DNA of 64,000 nt from Streptomyces sp. NBC_01498 (GCF_036327775.1 NZ_CP109598.1:558001-622000); one strand, 5' to 3'; numbered from the stretch's first letter, positions 52,517 through 61,399 are shown. The notes: generated from the letters alone by a model not told the origin. Program-made: numbers and translations.

Positions 52517-53176
52517 ATGGGCCAGGACCACAGCGGCTCGGTGTCGAGGAGACCTTCGCCGTGGGGCGTTCTGGCGCTCGTCATGCTCTCCGGTCTCGCG
52601 CTGATGCGGAACGGGGCCGACGTCTCCCTCGGCCCGCCGCAGCCCGCCTCGGCGGCGGCGCCGGACACCCGGCAGGAGACGGTGACCGCGCCCGAGACCG
52701 TCCCCATCGTGAAGCCGCTGCCGTACGCCCCCATGTCGCGGGTGACCATCCCGTCGATCAAGGTGGACGCCCCCGTGATGGACGTGGGGCTCGACCCGGA
52801 GGGCTGGATCGCCGCGCCGCCGCCGGAGGACGCCAACATGGCGGGCTGGTACCAGAACGGTGTCGCGCCGGGCCAGCGCGGCACGGCGGTCGTGGTGGGG
52901 CATGTCGACAACCAGGCGGGCCCCGCGGTCTTCTACGGTCTCGGCTCCCTGCGCAAGGGCGAGCACATCGAGGTGACCCGCTTCGACGAGCGCGTGGCGG
53001 TGTTCGAGATCTACGGCGTGGAGGTCTTCTCCAAGAACGACTTCCCGGGGGCCCGGGTGTACGGCGACACCGGCCACGCCGAACTGCGCGTGATCACCTG
53101 TGGCGGCGGCTACACGAAGGCCGGCGGCTACGACGGCAACGTCGTGGCCTTCGCCCGGCTGGTGGAGACCCGCTGA
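52517..53176 (+). CDS. Class F sortase
   Basis: The product has 219 residues. The ATG at 52517 follows AAGGGAG. One N-terminal membrane helix (about 16-32) and a flexible Pro-rich segment lead to the catalytic sortase barrel, with H129 (VVVGHVDN), C195 (RVITCGGG) and R214 (FARLVE). The short TC motif without the class A/B insertions is typical of class F, common in actinobacteria. Sortases cut C-terminal sorting signals and attach the protein to a cell-wall nucleophile; class F substrates are poorly known. Three anchored surface proteins lie within 4 kb. Confidence 0.9.
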   Translation: MGQDHSGSVSRRPSPWGVLALVMLSGLALMRNGADVSLGPPQPASAAAPDTRQETVTAPETVPIVKPLPYAPMSRVTIPSIKVDAPVMDVGLDPEGWIAAPPPEDANMAGWYQNGVAPGQRGTAVVVGHVDNQAGPAVFYGLGSLRKGEHIEVTRFDERVAVFEIYGVEVFSKNDFPGARVYGDTGHAELRVITCGGGYTKAGGYDGNVVAFARLVETR

Positions 53177-53282
53177 GCGGTGGGCGCGGCCCGGTCGCAC
53201 GGGCGGGCTGTACGGGCGACCGGTACAGGCGGGCGGGCCGGAGGGCTCCGCGGATGAGCGGTACGGGCGGTCCTGGCATGAG

Positions 53283-53313
53283 CGGGCGGTACGGCTGCGC
53301 GCCGTACCGCCCG
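53283..53313. terminator. 13-bp hairpin between sortase and deacetylase genes
   Basis: CGGGCGGTACGGC (53283-53295) pairs perfectly with GCCGTACCGCCCG (53301-53313); the loop is TGCGC. It lies between convergent gene ends. Confidence 0.85.
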
Positions 53314-53321
53314 TTCGTGCG

Positions 53322-54176
53322 TCAGGGCCTCGGTACGGTGAGGATCCAGCCGTCCTCGCGCAGCCTCGGCAGATAGCGCCCGAGCGCGGCCACGCTCTGC
53401 GAGCGGTTCCCGCCCGCGTCGTGCGACAGGACCACGACGCCCGGCGCCGCCCCGTCGAGCACCCGGCGGACGATCTTCCCGGTGCCCGGAGTCTTCCAGT
53501 CGAGAGTGTCGACGGTCCACGCGAGCGGCTCCATGCCGAGGGCCGCGCCGATCTCGAACACGGGCCGGTTCCAGGAGCCGTACGGGGCCCGGAACCAGAC
53601 CGGCACCCGGCCCAGTGTCCGCTCGATCTCCTCGCTGGTGCGCTCCAACTCGGCCCGGATCGCGGCCCGTCGCAGAGTGGGCAGTTCCGGGTGCGACCAG
53701 GTGTGATTGCCCACGATGTGCCCGTCGTCGGCCATCTCGCGCAACAGGTCAGGCTGTTTGGCGGCCATCTCGCCGCAGACGAAGAACATCGCCCGCACGT
53801 CGTGGGCGCGCAGGGTCCGGAGGATGCGGGGGGTGTGGCGGGGGTCGGGCCCGTCGTCGAAGGTGAGGACCATCGAGCGCCCGAGGTCCGGCAATTCACG
53901 GAGGGGCTCCGTACGGACGGGCGGCCGGGCCGGCCGCCGGCGGGAGGGCTGGAACTCCGTCATGGGGCTCAGCCGGTAGGCCGACGCCCGGCGCGGCGGG
54001 GCCCCGGCGCCCGGTCCCGCCGCCGGCGGGGCCCCGTTCGCGGGGCGGTCCGGTGCGCGGGTCTCGCACGAGGTCAGCAGCCGGGTCAGTGAGACGGCCC
54101 CGAGCACGGCGGCGATACGCAGCGCGGCCCGGCGCCCCGGAAGCGACTGGTCCTTGTCAACAGTTTCCCGTTCCAT
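53322..54176 (-). CDS. Polysaccharide deacetylase lipoprotein (NodB domain)
   Basis: The product has 284 residues from the ATG at 54176; the ribosome site is weak. The N-terminus has a twin-arginine pair (PGRRAALRIAA) and lipobox LLTSC (C37), suggesting export by Tat and lipidation. The NodB domain shows the catalytic TFDDGPD (near 105-111), the zinc-binding NHTWSH (H158, H162), RAPYGSWN near 205 and the histidine of VVVLSHDAGG. It should deacetylate N-acetylated sugars in peptidoglycan or another wall glycan. Confidence 0.92.
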   Translation of the reverse strand: MERETVDKDQSLPGRRAALRIAAVLGAVSLTRLLTSCETRAPDRPANGAPPAAGPGAGAPPRRASAYRLSPMTEFQPSRRRPARPPVRTEPLRELPDLGRSMVLTFDDGPDPRHTPRILRTLRAHDVRAMFFVCGEMAAKQPDLLREMADDGHIVGNHTWSHPELPTLRRAAIRAELERTSEEIERTLGRVPVWFRAPYGSWNRPVFEIGAALGMEPLAWTVDTLDWKTPGTGKIVRRVLDGAAPGVVVLSHDAGGNRSQSVAALGRYLPRLREDGWILTVPRP

Positions 54177-54372
54177 GAGCAATGGCTCGCACGGGCGGTG
54201 CGCCCCGCCCCTCACCGACACGGGGCGGGCGGGGAAAGCACCCGATGGGATCAGCCGATGAACTTCCCCTCGGTTCCTCGGCTCCTCGGCTGCCCGACCC
54301 CCGGCCGTGCGCGCGGACCGACGACGCCGGCCCCTGGACGGGCCCCGTACGGGAGCCGATAGCCTCGCCGCT

Positions 54373-54834
54373 GTGACGGATCAGCGGCCCTCCCCCTTCG
54401 AACGCGGTACCGACGGCCCCAAGGTGATCGTCGCCGGTGTGGACGGCTCGGCGTCGTCGCTCCGCGCGGTGGCGTACGCCGGCGGTCTCGCCCGGCGGCA
54501 GAACGCGCTGCTCGCCGTCGTGTACGTGCAGCCGCCGCTGACGTCGGGGGCCGCGCTCGGCGCCCCGGTCGCCGACGCGACCGAGGAGATCGCCGAGAGC
54601 CTGGCGGCGGAGATCCGCGAGGGCGCGGAACGGGTCCGGGACATCTGGGACGTCCGCTGGGAGTTCCACACGCTGCGCGGCGACCCCTACAACGGCCTGG
54701 TCACCGCGGCCGACGACCTGAAGGCGGACGCCGTGGTGGTGGGCGCGTCGGAATCGGCGGGCCACCGCTTCGTCGGCTCGGTGGCGGTCCGTCTGGTCAA
54801 GTCGGGCCGCTGGCCGGTGACGGTGGTCCCGTAG
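54373..54834 (+). CDS. Universal stress protein (single UspA domain)
   Basis: The product has 153 residues from the GTG at 54373. UspA features: KVIVAGVDGSASSLRAVAYA near residue 18, and the C-terminal ATP-binding pattern VVGASESAGHRFVGSVAVRLV, in which G-2x-G-9x-G is approximately kept (GAS...GHRFVGS). Most such proteins bind ATP and are induced by stress. It stands alone between the deacetylase gene and a repeat-rich gap. Confidence 0.9.
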   Translation: MTDQRPSPFERGTDGPKVIVAGVDGSASSLRAVAYAGGLARRQNALLAVVYVQPPLTSGAALGAPVADATEEIAESLAAEIREGAERVRDIWDVRWEFHTLRGDPYNGLVTAADDLKADAVVVGASESAGHRFVGSVAVRLVKSGRWPVTVVP

Positions 54835-54852
54835 CCGGCGCCCCCGACTCCC

Positions 54853-55476
54853 GTGGACAGTCCGGGGCAGCGCCCGGGTCGACCCCGTAGCCGGTGTGGG
54901 GTACTCCCGAAGGCTGGCCGGGGCGTCCGTCCCGCACCGGTGTCCGGCTCGTCCCGCAGCCCGTATCCGGCCTCTGGCAGGCGGTGTTCGGGCCGGCCCA
55001 TAGGCACGTCGGGCCGTTCCGTACCCGTGCCCGGCGTCACCCGGATGCCATGCCCGGGTGCTCCCGTACGCCTGCCCGGATCGTCCCCGCAGGCGGCACC
55101 CCGGCCGCCCGTAGCCGGTATCGGGAACTCCCGCAGCGGCTGCACGAGACCCCGTGGATCGCGTCCAGGCGTCCTCCGGACCGGTCGGGTCGTTCCGTAT
55201 CCGTGCCCGGCGTCATCCCGTACTCGCACCCAGGGCTGTGCCCCCGGCAGGTCAGGCCGACCTGCATGCGTGCCCGGGTCGTCCCGTAAGCCGCTCGTTT
55301 CGTCCTGTACGCGTGCTCAGCTCGCCCCGTAGCAGACGCCCCGGTGCTCCCGTACGCCTGCCCGGATCGTCCCGCAGCCGACGCCCGGTCATCCTGCGGC
55401 CGTCGCCCGCCAGAACCAGCGTCCGCGCCCGGCGCCAAGGGCCGGTCCTCCGGCAGTGCGAGGGGGCACCCCCGTC
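54853..55476. repeat. Degenerate repeat field, 0.6 kb, apparently non-coding
   Basis: The 642-base gap between the stress-protein and CapA genes is filled with variants of a roughly 21-22-base unit like GCCCGGRTCGTCCCGYAGCC. A 31-base stretch is repeated exactly at 55057-55087 and 55343-55373. GTTCCGTACCCGTGCCCGG near 55017 recurs with one change near 55193. Open frames across it are low-complexity and lack ribosome sites. No transposon ends were seen. Confidence 0.6.
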
Positions 55477-56673
55477 TCAGCGGCCCGTGGTCAGGCCGTC
55501 CCGGGCGGCGCCCCGGCTGAGGACCGCCGACTCGATCGCCGACCGCGCGGCCCGGTAGTCGTCCCGTGACGGGTCCTCGTCCAGTGCCCGGTTGAGGTTG
55601 ACGACCCGTCCGACGGCGTTGTCCATGAGCTGTGGGACGAACTCCGCCCTCGTCACCTCCCAGCGCTCGCCCTTCGCGGCGGGCGGGGCGAAGGTGAACC
55701 GGGCGATCGAGCCCTGGGTGCCGCGCGGGTCGGACTCCCCGGCGTGGTTGATCATGTCGCCGGCGATCTGGTCGCCCATGCCGTAGACGATCCAGGTGCC
55801 GTTCACCTTCTCGTACGCCTGCGGGACATGGACGTGGGTGCCGATGATCAGGTCGATGTCGGGGCGGCCGTCGGTGGTGGCCCCGGCGAGCCGGTCGCCC
55901 AGGGTCAACTGCCCGTCGTCCACGGCGCTCTGCCACTCCGTGCCCCAGTGCAGGCTCAGCACGACGACGTCGGCGCCCGCCGCGCGCGCGGCCCGCGCGT
56001 CGGTGAGGATCTTCTCCTCGTCGATGAGGTCGACGGCCCAGGGCTGTCCGTCCGGCAGCGGGATGCCGTTGGTGTCGTACGTGTACGCGAGCTGGGCCAC
56101 CTTGGCGCCGCCCGCGTCGAGGAGCGCGGGCCGGGCGTCCTCCGCCGCCGAGCGTGCCGAGCCGACGTGCGCGACCCCCGCCCGGTCGAGGGCGCCGAGG
56201 GTGCGGGCCACTCCGTCGGCGCCCGCGTCGAGGGTGTGGTTGGAGGCGGTGGAGCAGGAGTCGTAGCCGGTCGCCCTCAGCGCGCCGGCGATCTGCGGCG
56301 GCGACGCGAAGGACGGATAGCCGGTGAAGGGTCCGCCGTCGGGGCCGTAGACCGTCTCCATGTGACAGATCGCCACATCGGCGGCGGAGACGACGGACTT
56401 CACCCCGGCGAGCATCGGGACGAAGTCGTGGCCCGTGCCACCGGCGTCGGCGTTGGCACGGCGGATGACGGAGTCGTGGGGCAGTACGTCCCCGGAGGCG
56501 ACGAGCGTGAATCCGCGCCCCGGCCCCGTGCCGCCCGCCGCCGAGGCGCCGCCGGCCCTGCCGCCCGGACCGTCCCGGGCCGGGTCCGTGCCGCTGGGCG
56601 GGGCGCAGCCCGCGGCCGTGCCGAGGAGGAGAGCCGCGGCGGCCATCGCTCCGTGTCGCATGCGTGTCGTCAT
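55477..56673 (-). CDS. CapA-family lipoprotein (PGA_cap metallophosphatase fold)
   Basis: The precursor has 398 residues. The ATG at 56673 lies eight bases after AAGGAG. Signal peptide and lipobox GTAAGC (C23). The CapA/PGA_cap domain begins with TLVASGDVLPHDSV and contains the metal-site motifs ASNHTLDAGADG, VLSLHWGTEW and IIGTHVHVPQAYE. The fold is related to calcineurin-like phosphatases. In Bacillus CapA acts in poly-gamma-glutamate export, but most actinobacterial members have unknown roles. No capB or capC gene is nearby. It is divergent from an ECF sigma gene. Confidence 0.9.
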   Translation of the reverse strand: MTTRMRHGAMAAAALLLGTAAGCAPPSGTDPARDGPGGRAGGASAAGGTGPGRGFTLVASGDVLPHDSVIRRANADAGGTGHDFVPMLAGVKSVVSAADVAICHMETVYGPDGGPFTGYPSFASPPQIAGALRATGYDSCSTASNHTLDAGADGVARTLGALDRAGVAHVGSARSAAEDARPALLDAGGAKVAQLAYTYDTNGIPLPDGQPWAVDLIDEEKILTDARAARAAGADVVVLSLHWGTEWQSAVDDGQLTLGDRLAGATTDGRPDIDLIIGTHVHVPQAYEKVNGTWIVYGMGDQIAGDMINHAGESDPRGTQGSIARFTFAPPAAKGERWEVTRAEFVPQLMDNAVGRVVNLNRALDEDPSRDDYRAARSAIESAVLSRGAARDGLTTGR

Positions 56674-56732
56674 GGGTCGGGCTCCTTGAGGGACGAGGAA
56701 GACGACCAAGCGGTCACCGCATGCATATCTTC

Positions 56733-56743
56733 ATATTTATGTG
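56733..56743. promoter_or_regulatory. AT-rich island in the capA-sigma divergent region
   Basis: The 277-base region between capA and the sigma gene contains an unusually A+T-rich stretch (about 56720-56752), including CATA-TT-TATG at 56732-56741. It is a likely promoter or operator zone; the exact signal is not defined. Confidence 0.35.
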
Positions 56744-56950
56744 ATTAATACTCCGAAGGGAGTGAAGTACCTGAAATGGACGAAAGGGATCGGCCGAACC
56801 GTTCACCGCACCACTCGCCGCGCGGAGCGACCGCTCGTCGCAGACACGTGTGAGCCGTCTGTCCCCCGGCGCCCCGGATGGGTTCGGATACGCCAACGGC
56901 AACGGGGCCGACGCCGACGCCGGCGACCTCCGCGAGAAGGGACGTTCACG

Positions 56951-57529
56951 ATGACCACCGCCACGGCCACGGCGACGACCGACGAGCGGGCGCTGACGGA
57001 GTTGCAGCGCGACCACGGCCCCGCGCTCTTCCACTTCCTGCTCGGGCTGACCTACGGCGACCGGCAGCGCGCCGAGGATCTGCTCCAGGAGACACTCGTC
57101 CGCGCCTGGCAGCACCCCGAGGCGTTCGAGGGCCCCTACGAGTCCATGCGGCCCTGGCTTTTCACCGTGGGCCGCCGGCTGGCCATCGACGCCCGCCGCT
57201 CACGGCTCGCCCGGCCGGCCGAGGTCAGCGACGGCATCCTGGCGGGCACCCCCGACCCGCACGACATCACCGAGACCTCCGCCGCCGTGCTGGACGTGCG
57301 CGAGGCGGTGCGGTCGCTGAGCCCGGAGCACCGCGCCGTACTCGCCCAGATCTACTTCAAGGGGCTGAGCGTGGTCGAGGCCGCGCACGCGCTCGGCATA
57401 CCCACCGGCACCGTCAAGTCCCGTTCCTTCTACGCCCTGCGCGCCCTCGGCCGCTCCCTGCCGGGCTACCACAGGTCGCCCTCGTCGAGGAGCGCGAGGA
57501 GCGCGGCGCCGTCGGCCACCTCGGCATAG
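56951..57529 (+). CDS. ECF-type RNA polymerase sigma factor
   Basis: The product has 192 residues from the ATG at 56951; a weak GAGAAGGGA lies upstream. Region 2 (QRAEDLLQETLVRAWQHPEA, near 50) and region 4 (LSPEHRAVLAQIYFKGLSVV...HALGIPTGTVKSR, near 120-160) are intact. After region 4 the last 20 residues are Ser/Arg/Ala-rich and are encoded by DNA that is also the 3' end of an antisense anti-sigma gene. The expected arrangement, a downstream anti-sigma gene on the same strand, is absent. It probably autoregulates and may control the adjacent envelope genes. Confidence 0.9.
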   Translation: MTTATATATTDERALTELQRDHGPALFHFLLGLTYGDRQRAEDLLQETLVRAWQHPEAFEGPYESMRPWLFTVGRRLAIDARRSRLARPAEVSDGILAGTPDPHDITETSAAVLDVREAVRSLSPEHRAVLAQIYFKGLSVVEAAHALGIPTGTVKSRSFYALRALGRSLPGYHRSPSSRSARSAAPSATSA

Positions 57530-57663
57530 GCGGCGGCGCACCGCGCGCAGCCGTCCAGATGCCCGGCGATCAGCCGGTCCTCCTCGGGTGTGAGTGCGCC
57601 CAGCGCGTACGCACCGAGCCGGGACCGCACATGGGGGTCACCGCCGGCCTCACCCGTCACCAT
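57466..57663 (-). CDS. Mini zinc-finger anti-sigma-like protein, antisense to the sigma gene end
   Basis: The protein has 65 residues from the ATG at 57663. LGAYALGALTPEEDRLIAGH is followed by the zinc motif HLDGCARC (H35, C39, C42), the ZAS anti-sigma pattern. Only the zinc-finger helix bundle is present: there is no membrane helix or sensor domain, so it would be a soluble cytoplasmic inhibitor. Its last 64 bases overlap the 3' end of the ECF sigma gene tail to tail. I infer it is the cognate anti-sigma factor. Confidence 0.7.
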   Translation of the reverse strand: MVTGEAGGDPHVRSRLGAYALGALTPEEDRLIAGHLDGCARCAAAYAEVADGAALLALLDEGDLW

Positions 57664-57773
57664 CGCCTCCGGTCCGCTGTCCGATCCCGCACTTCTGGCC
57701 ACGCTGGGCACCGGCCGCCGGTTCAATGCTCCGTGAAGCAGCGTCCACGGAGAAGAAGGGAAGGCGCGAAACC

Positions 57774-58319
57774 ATGCGTCCGGAACGTCATGACGAAGGC
57801 GGTGGCGGCGGTCTGCTCGTCCCCATGGCATGGATGTACGCGGAGTACGTCGCCGACGAACTCCTGCGCACGGGCGACCTGATGCCGCCCACCACACTGG
57901 AGTACCGGGCGGGCCGCGACGCCCTCGCGCTGACCATATTCCTCTCCGACGGGCCGGTCGGCGAAGGGGGCGGCGGAGCGCGGATGGCGCGCTGGCGGAC
58001 CCTGACCGCGTACGGCACCGGTTGGCGTGAATGGGTCTGTCACCAGCTCGACCTGCTGGAGACACGCGTCTGCCAGGCGGAACGGTCCGGCGCCGGCCGC
58101 CCCGATCCGGATCTGGAGCTGGCCCTGGCCGCCTGGCGGTGGCTGGAGGAGACCGAACTGCTGGCGCCCGACCTCGACGCGGTGGGGCCGCCCGGCGGCG
58201 ATCCCCCGGGGCCGGACGGCGGCGGGGGCGGACCGCACGAGGAGCGGGGACCCCAGGTCTGGACGCCGGCGTGGCAGCTCGGGCTGCCGCTCGGGCATCT
58301 GGCGATCGCGCTGTTCTGA
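57774..58319 (+). CDS. Hypothetical protein
   Basis: The product has 181 residues from the ATG at 57774, preceded by a GAAGGGAAGG run. There is no known domain. The N-terminal half (VPMAWMYAEYVADELLRTGD; ALTIFLSDGPVG) and a helix with two cysteines and Trp residues (WREWVCHQLDLLETRVCQ) look folded. A Gly/Pro-rich linker and a short hydrophobic end (LGLPLGHLAIALF) follow. It is cytoplasmic by prediction. The gene converges on the histidine kinase gene, and lies downstream of and divergent from the mini anti-sigma gene. Confidence 0.55.
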   Translation: MRPERHDEGGGGGLLVPMAWMYAEYVADELLRTGDLMPPTTLEYRAGRDALALTIFLSDGPVGEGGGGARMARWRTLTAYGTGWREWVCHQLDLLETRVCQAERSGAGRPDPDLELALAAWRWLEETELLAPDLDAVGPPGGDPPGPDGGGGGPHEERGPQVWTPAWQLGLPLGHLAIALF

Positions 58320-58350
58320 CCCGTTTCGGGGGCGACCCGCGCCGGCGCCC

Positions 58351-59547
58351 TCAGCTGCCGTGCACACCCGCGCGGTACTTGGGGATCCGTACCGTGATCC
58401 GCATCCCCGCCCCCACCCCCGTCTCGATGACGAGCCCGTAGTCGTCCCCGTAGACCTGGCGCAGCCGCTCGTCCACGTTGAGCAGTCCGATGCCCGTGGA
58501 CGGACCGCCGTCGCCGCGCAGGATCTCGCGCAGCCGCTCCGGGTCCATCCCCACCCCGTCGTCCTCGATCACGACCTCCGCCTCCGCGCCCGCGTCGAGC
58601 GCGCTGATGGTGATGCGGCTCATCGTGATCCGGCCTTCGAGGCCGTGCTTGACGGCGTTCTCGACCAGCGGCTGGAGACAGAGGAACGGCATGGCGACCG
58701 GCAGCACCTCGGGCGCGACCTGGAGGGTGACCGACAGACGTTCGCCGAAACGCGCCCGGACGAGCGCCAAGTACTGGTCGATGGAGTGCAGTTCGTCGGC
58801 GAGCGTGGTGAAGTCGCCGTGTCTGCGGAACGAGTAGCGGGTGAAGTCGGCGAATTCCAGGAGCAGTTCGCGGGCCCGCTCGGGGTCGGTGCGGACGAAC
58901 GAGGCGATGGCGGCCAGCGAGTTGAAGATGAAGTGCGGGGATATCTGGGCCCGCAGTGCCTTGATCTCCGCCTCGATCAACTGGGTGCGGGAGCGGTCGA
59001 GTTCGGCGAGTTCGAGCTGGACGCAGACCCAGCGGGCGACCTCGCCGGCGGCCCGCGCGAGGACGGCGGACTCCCGGGGGGCGTACGCGACGAGCGTGCC
59101 GAGCACCCGGTGGTCGACGGTCAGCGGCACGGCGACGCCCCAGCGCAGCGGGCAGTCCAGATCGCCGCAGCCGCTCGCGAAGGCGGTGTCCCGGCCGCTG
59201 GCCAGCAGGGGCTTCACATGGTCCATCACATGCTTGGCGTGGTGCGCGCCGAGGCCGTCCCAGACGAGCACCCGGTCCCGGTCGGTGAGGCAGAGCGCGT
59301 CGGTGCCCAGCAGGGAGCGCAGCCGGCGGGCGGCCTTGCCCGCGCTCTCCTCGGTGAGTCCGGCGCGCAGCGGCGGCGCGGCGAGCGAGGCGGTGTGCAG
59401 GGTCTCGAAGGTGGCGTGCTCGACGGGTGTGCCGACGTCGCTGGTGCGGTCGGGGCGGGCGCGCCCGGTGCGCAGCCCGAGCAGATAGCCCCCGGCGAGC
59501 GGCAGCAGGGCGAGCACGGTCAGAAGCGCGAGGGCGGCACCGCTCAT
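58351..59547 (-). CDS. LytS-type sensor histidine kinase
   Basis: The product has 398 residues; the ATG at 59547 is preceded by GGGGAGG and overlaps the symporter stop (ATGA). One N-terminal membrane helix is followed by a GAF-like sensor region (about 60-185, with CGDLDCP). Next is the His_kinase domain, with phospho-acceptor histidine in ALRAQISPHFIFNSLAAIA and an HATPase_c domain (ENAVKHG; DDGVGMD; GIGLLNVDERL). It pairs with the LytTR regulator at 61519-62268. Being coupled to a symporter suggests that transport or substrate is sensed. Confidence 0.92.
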   Translation of the reverse strand: MSGAALALLTVLALLPLAGGYLLGLRTGRARPDRTSDVGTPVEHATFETLHTASLAAPPLRAGLTEESAGKAARRLRSLLGTDALCLTDRDRVLVWDGLGAHHAKHVMDHVKPLLASGRDTAFASGCGDLDCPLRWGVAVPLTVDHRVLGTLVAYAPRESAVLARAAGEVARWVCVQLELAELDRSRTQLIEAEIKALRAQISPHFIFNSLAAIASFVRTDPERARELLLEFADFTRYSFRRHGDFTTLADELHSIDQYLALVRARFGERLSVTLQVAPEVLPVAMPFLCLQPLVENAVKHGLEGRITMSRITISALDAGAEAEVVIEDDGVGMDPERLREILRGDGGPSTGIGLLNVDERLRQVYGDDYGLVIETGVGAGMRITVRIPKYRAGVHGS

Positions 59548-61031
59548 CGGGAGCCTCCCCGGGCGCGGGGGGTCAGGTCCTCGGGGAGGTGGAAGCGGGT
59601 CATGGCGGCTCTGGTCCCTTGCGGTATGCGTGAGCGGGTGGCCAGCGAGACCAGGATCATGGCGAGGAATCCCACGGGAACGGACCAGACGGCGGGCCAG
59701 GCGAGCAGGGCGTGCGGCCAGCCCGTCCGTACGGCGCCGCTGACCGTGATCCCGATGGCCACCAGTGCCGAGCCGCCGCCGAGCAGCAGTCCGGCGATCG
59801 CGCCGGGCGGGGTGAGGCGCCGCCACCAGATCCCGAGTACGAGCAGCGGGCAGAACGAGGACGCGGAGACGGCGAAGGCCATGGCCACGGCGTCCGCGAC
59901 GGGCATGCCGCTGACCGTGAGCGAGCCGCCGAGCGGGACGAGGATCGCGAGGACTGTGGCCAGCCGGAAGTGCCGTACGCCGCGTGCGGGCAGCACGTCC
60001 TGGGTGAGTACCCCGGCGACGGCCATGGTCAGGCCGGAGGCGGTGGAGAGGAACGCGGCGAACGCGCCGCCCGCGACGAGCGCGCCGAGCAGGTCGCCCG
60101 CCGTGCCGCCGATCACCAGGTCGGGCAGGAGCAGTACGGCGGCGTCGGCGTCCGGGCCGAGCGCGGGCCCGGGGGCGTACAGCCGCCCGAGCGCGCCGTA
60201 GACGGGGGGCAGCAGGTAGAAGCCGCCGATCAGGGCGAGGACGCCGACGGTGGTGCGGCGGGCGGCGCGGCCGTTGGGGCTGGTGTAGAAGCGGACGACG
60301 ACGTGCGGCAGTCCCATCGTGCCGAGGAAGGTGGCGACGATCAGTCCGTATGTGGCGTACAGCGGGTGGTCCGCGCGGCTCGACATCTCGGTGAGGTCGA
60401 AGTCGATCGGGGGCCGTCCGTCGCCCTGCCAGGCCAGCAGCAGGAAGATCGCGGGGACGAGGAGGGCGGTGAGCTTGAGCCAGTACTGGAACGCCTGGAC
60501 GAAGGTGATGCTGCGCATGCCGCCCGCCGCGACGGCCACCACCACGACGACGGCGACGAGGACGGCGCCGAACCAGTTGGGCGCGCCGGTCAGGATCTCC
60601 AGGGTCAGCCCCGCGCCCTGGAGCTGGGGCACCAGATAGAGCCAGCCCGCGCCGACGACGAGCGCGCTGACCACGCGCCGGGCGGGGCGGGACTCCAGGC
60701 GTCCCTCGGCGAAGTCGGGGAGGGTGTAGGCGCCGGAGCGGCGCAGCGGGGCGGCGACGAAGAGGAGCAGGACCAGGTAGCCGGCGGTGTAGCCGACCGG
60801 GTACCAGAGCATGTCGGGGCCGTGCAGCAGGAGCAGTCCGGCGATGCCGAGGAAGGAGGCGGCGGAGAGGTATTCGCCGCTGATGGCGGCGGCGTTGAGG
60901 CCGGGCCGTACGGTGCGCGAGGCCACGTAGAAGTCGGAGGTGGTGCGGGAGATGCGCAGGCCGAAGCCGCCCACGAGGACGGTGGCGACCATGACGACGG
61001 CGACGGCCGTCACCGTCCAGCTCTGGTTCAC
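59544..61031 (-). CDS. Sodium:solute symporter, acetate/monocarboxylate type
   Basis: The product has 495 residues. The GTG at 61031 overlaps the stop of the upstream small membrane gene (GTGA). It has about 13 membrane helices and SSS family signatures (FYVASRTVRPGLNAAAISGE; SAASFLGIAGLLLLHGPDML; GTMGLPHVVVRFYTSPNGRA). The closest type is the ActP/MctC cation-acetate symporter. The typical partner is a DUF485 protein, present here just upstream. It takes up short monocarboxylates such as acetate, propionate or pyruvate; the exact substrate is unknown. Confidence 0.9.
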   Translation of the reverse strand: MNQSWTVTAVAVVMVATVLVGGFGLRISRTTSDFYVASRTVRPGLNAAAISGEYLSAASFLGIAGLLLLHGPDMLWYPVGYTAGYLVLLLFVAAPLRRSGAYTLPDFAEGRLESRPARRVVSALVVGAGWLYLVPQLQGAGLTLEILTGAPNWFGAVLVAVVVVVAVAAGGMRSITFVQAFQYWLKLTALLVPAIFLLLAWQGDGRPPIDFDLTEMSSRADHPLYATYGLIVATFLGTMGLPHVVVRFYTSPNGRAARRTTVGVLALIGGFYLLPPVYGALGRLYAPGPALGPDADAAVLLLPDLVIGGTAGDLLGALVAGGAFAAFLSTASGLTMAVAGVLTQDVLPARGVRHFRLATVLAILVPLGGSLTVSGMPVADAVAMAFAVSASSFCPLLVLGIWWRRLTPPGAIAGLLLGGGSALVAIGITVSGAVRTGWPHALLAWPAVWSVPVGFLAMILVSLATRSRIPQGTRAAMTRFHLPEDLTPRARGGSR

Positions 61032-61399
61032 GGCAGTGGCCGGCCCTTCACGAGCCGGGCGAAGTCCCGCTCGTTGCGCTCGGCGCGGCGTACGTACCAC
61101 CAGGCCAGCAGGGTCAGCAGCGGGTAGGCGGCGACGCCGAGCACCACCCAGACGACGGTGGGGTCGCGCAGTGCGGCGAAGGCCAGCGGAAGGGTGGCGA
61201 CGACGGTGGCGAGCAGGGCGAACGCGGTGAGTCCGGCACGGAGCTGGCCGCGCATGAGGGAGCGGACGTAGGCGTCGCCGAGGGCGGTCTGTTCGTCGAT
61301 CTCGGCCTGGGGGCGGTAGCGGGGCAGGGGGCGGACGCGACGGGGTGCGCCGGTGACGACCTCCCGTCTGGGGAGCTTGGGGGCGGAGTCCGCGGTCAT
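61028..61399 (-). CDS. DUF485-type small membrane protein, symporter partner
   Basis: The protein has 123 residues, with a polar N-terminus (about 50 residues) and two membrane helices (FALLATVVATLPLAFAAL and VWVVLGVAAYPLLTLLAWWY), ending in charged residues. This is the YjcH/DUF485 design, whose genes stand upstream of acetate symporters. It is coupled to the symporter gene by a 4-base overlap. Confidence 0.75.
   Translation of the reverse strand: MTADSAPKLPRREVVTGAPRRVRPLPRYRPQAEIDEQTALGDAYVRSLMRGQLRAGLTAFALLATVVATLPLAFAALRDPTVVWVVLGVAAYPLLTLLAWWYVRRAERNERDFARLVKGRPLP

Noticed and set aside
54687..55936. Minus-strand open frames through the repeat field
   Set aside because: Translations are repetitive (Tyr-Gly-Thr-Thr-Arg-like) and lack ribosome sites. 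They look like products of the DNA repeats, not a protein gene.
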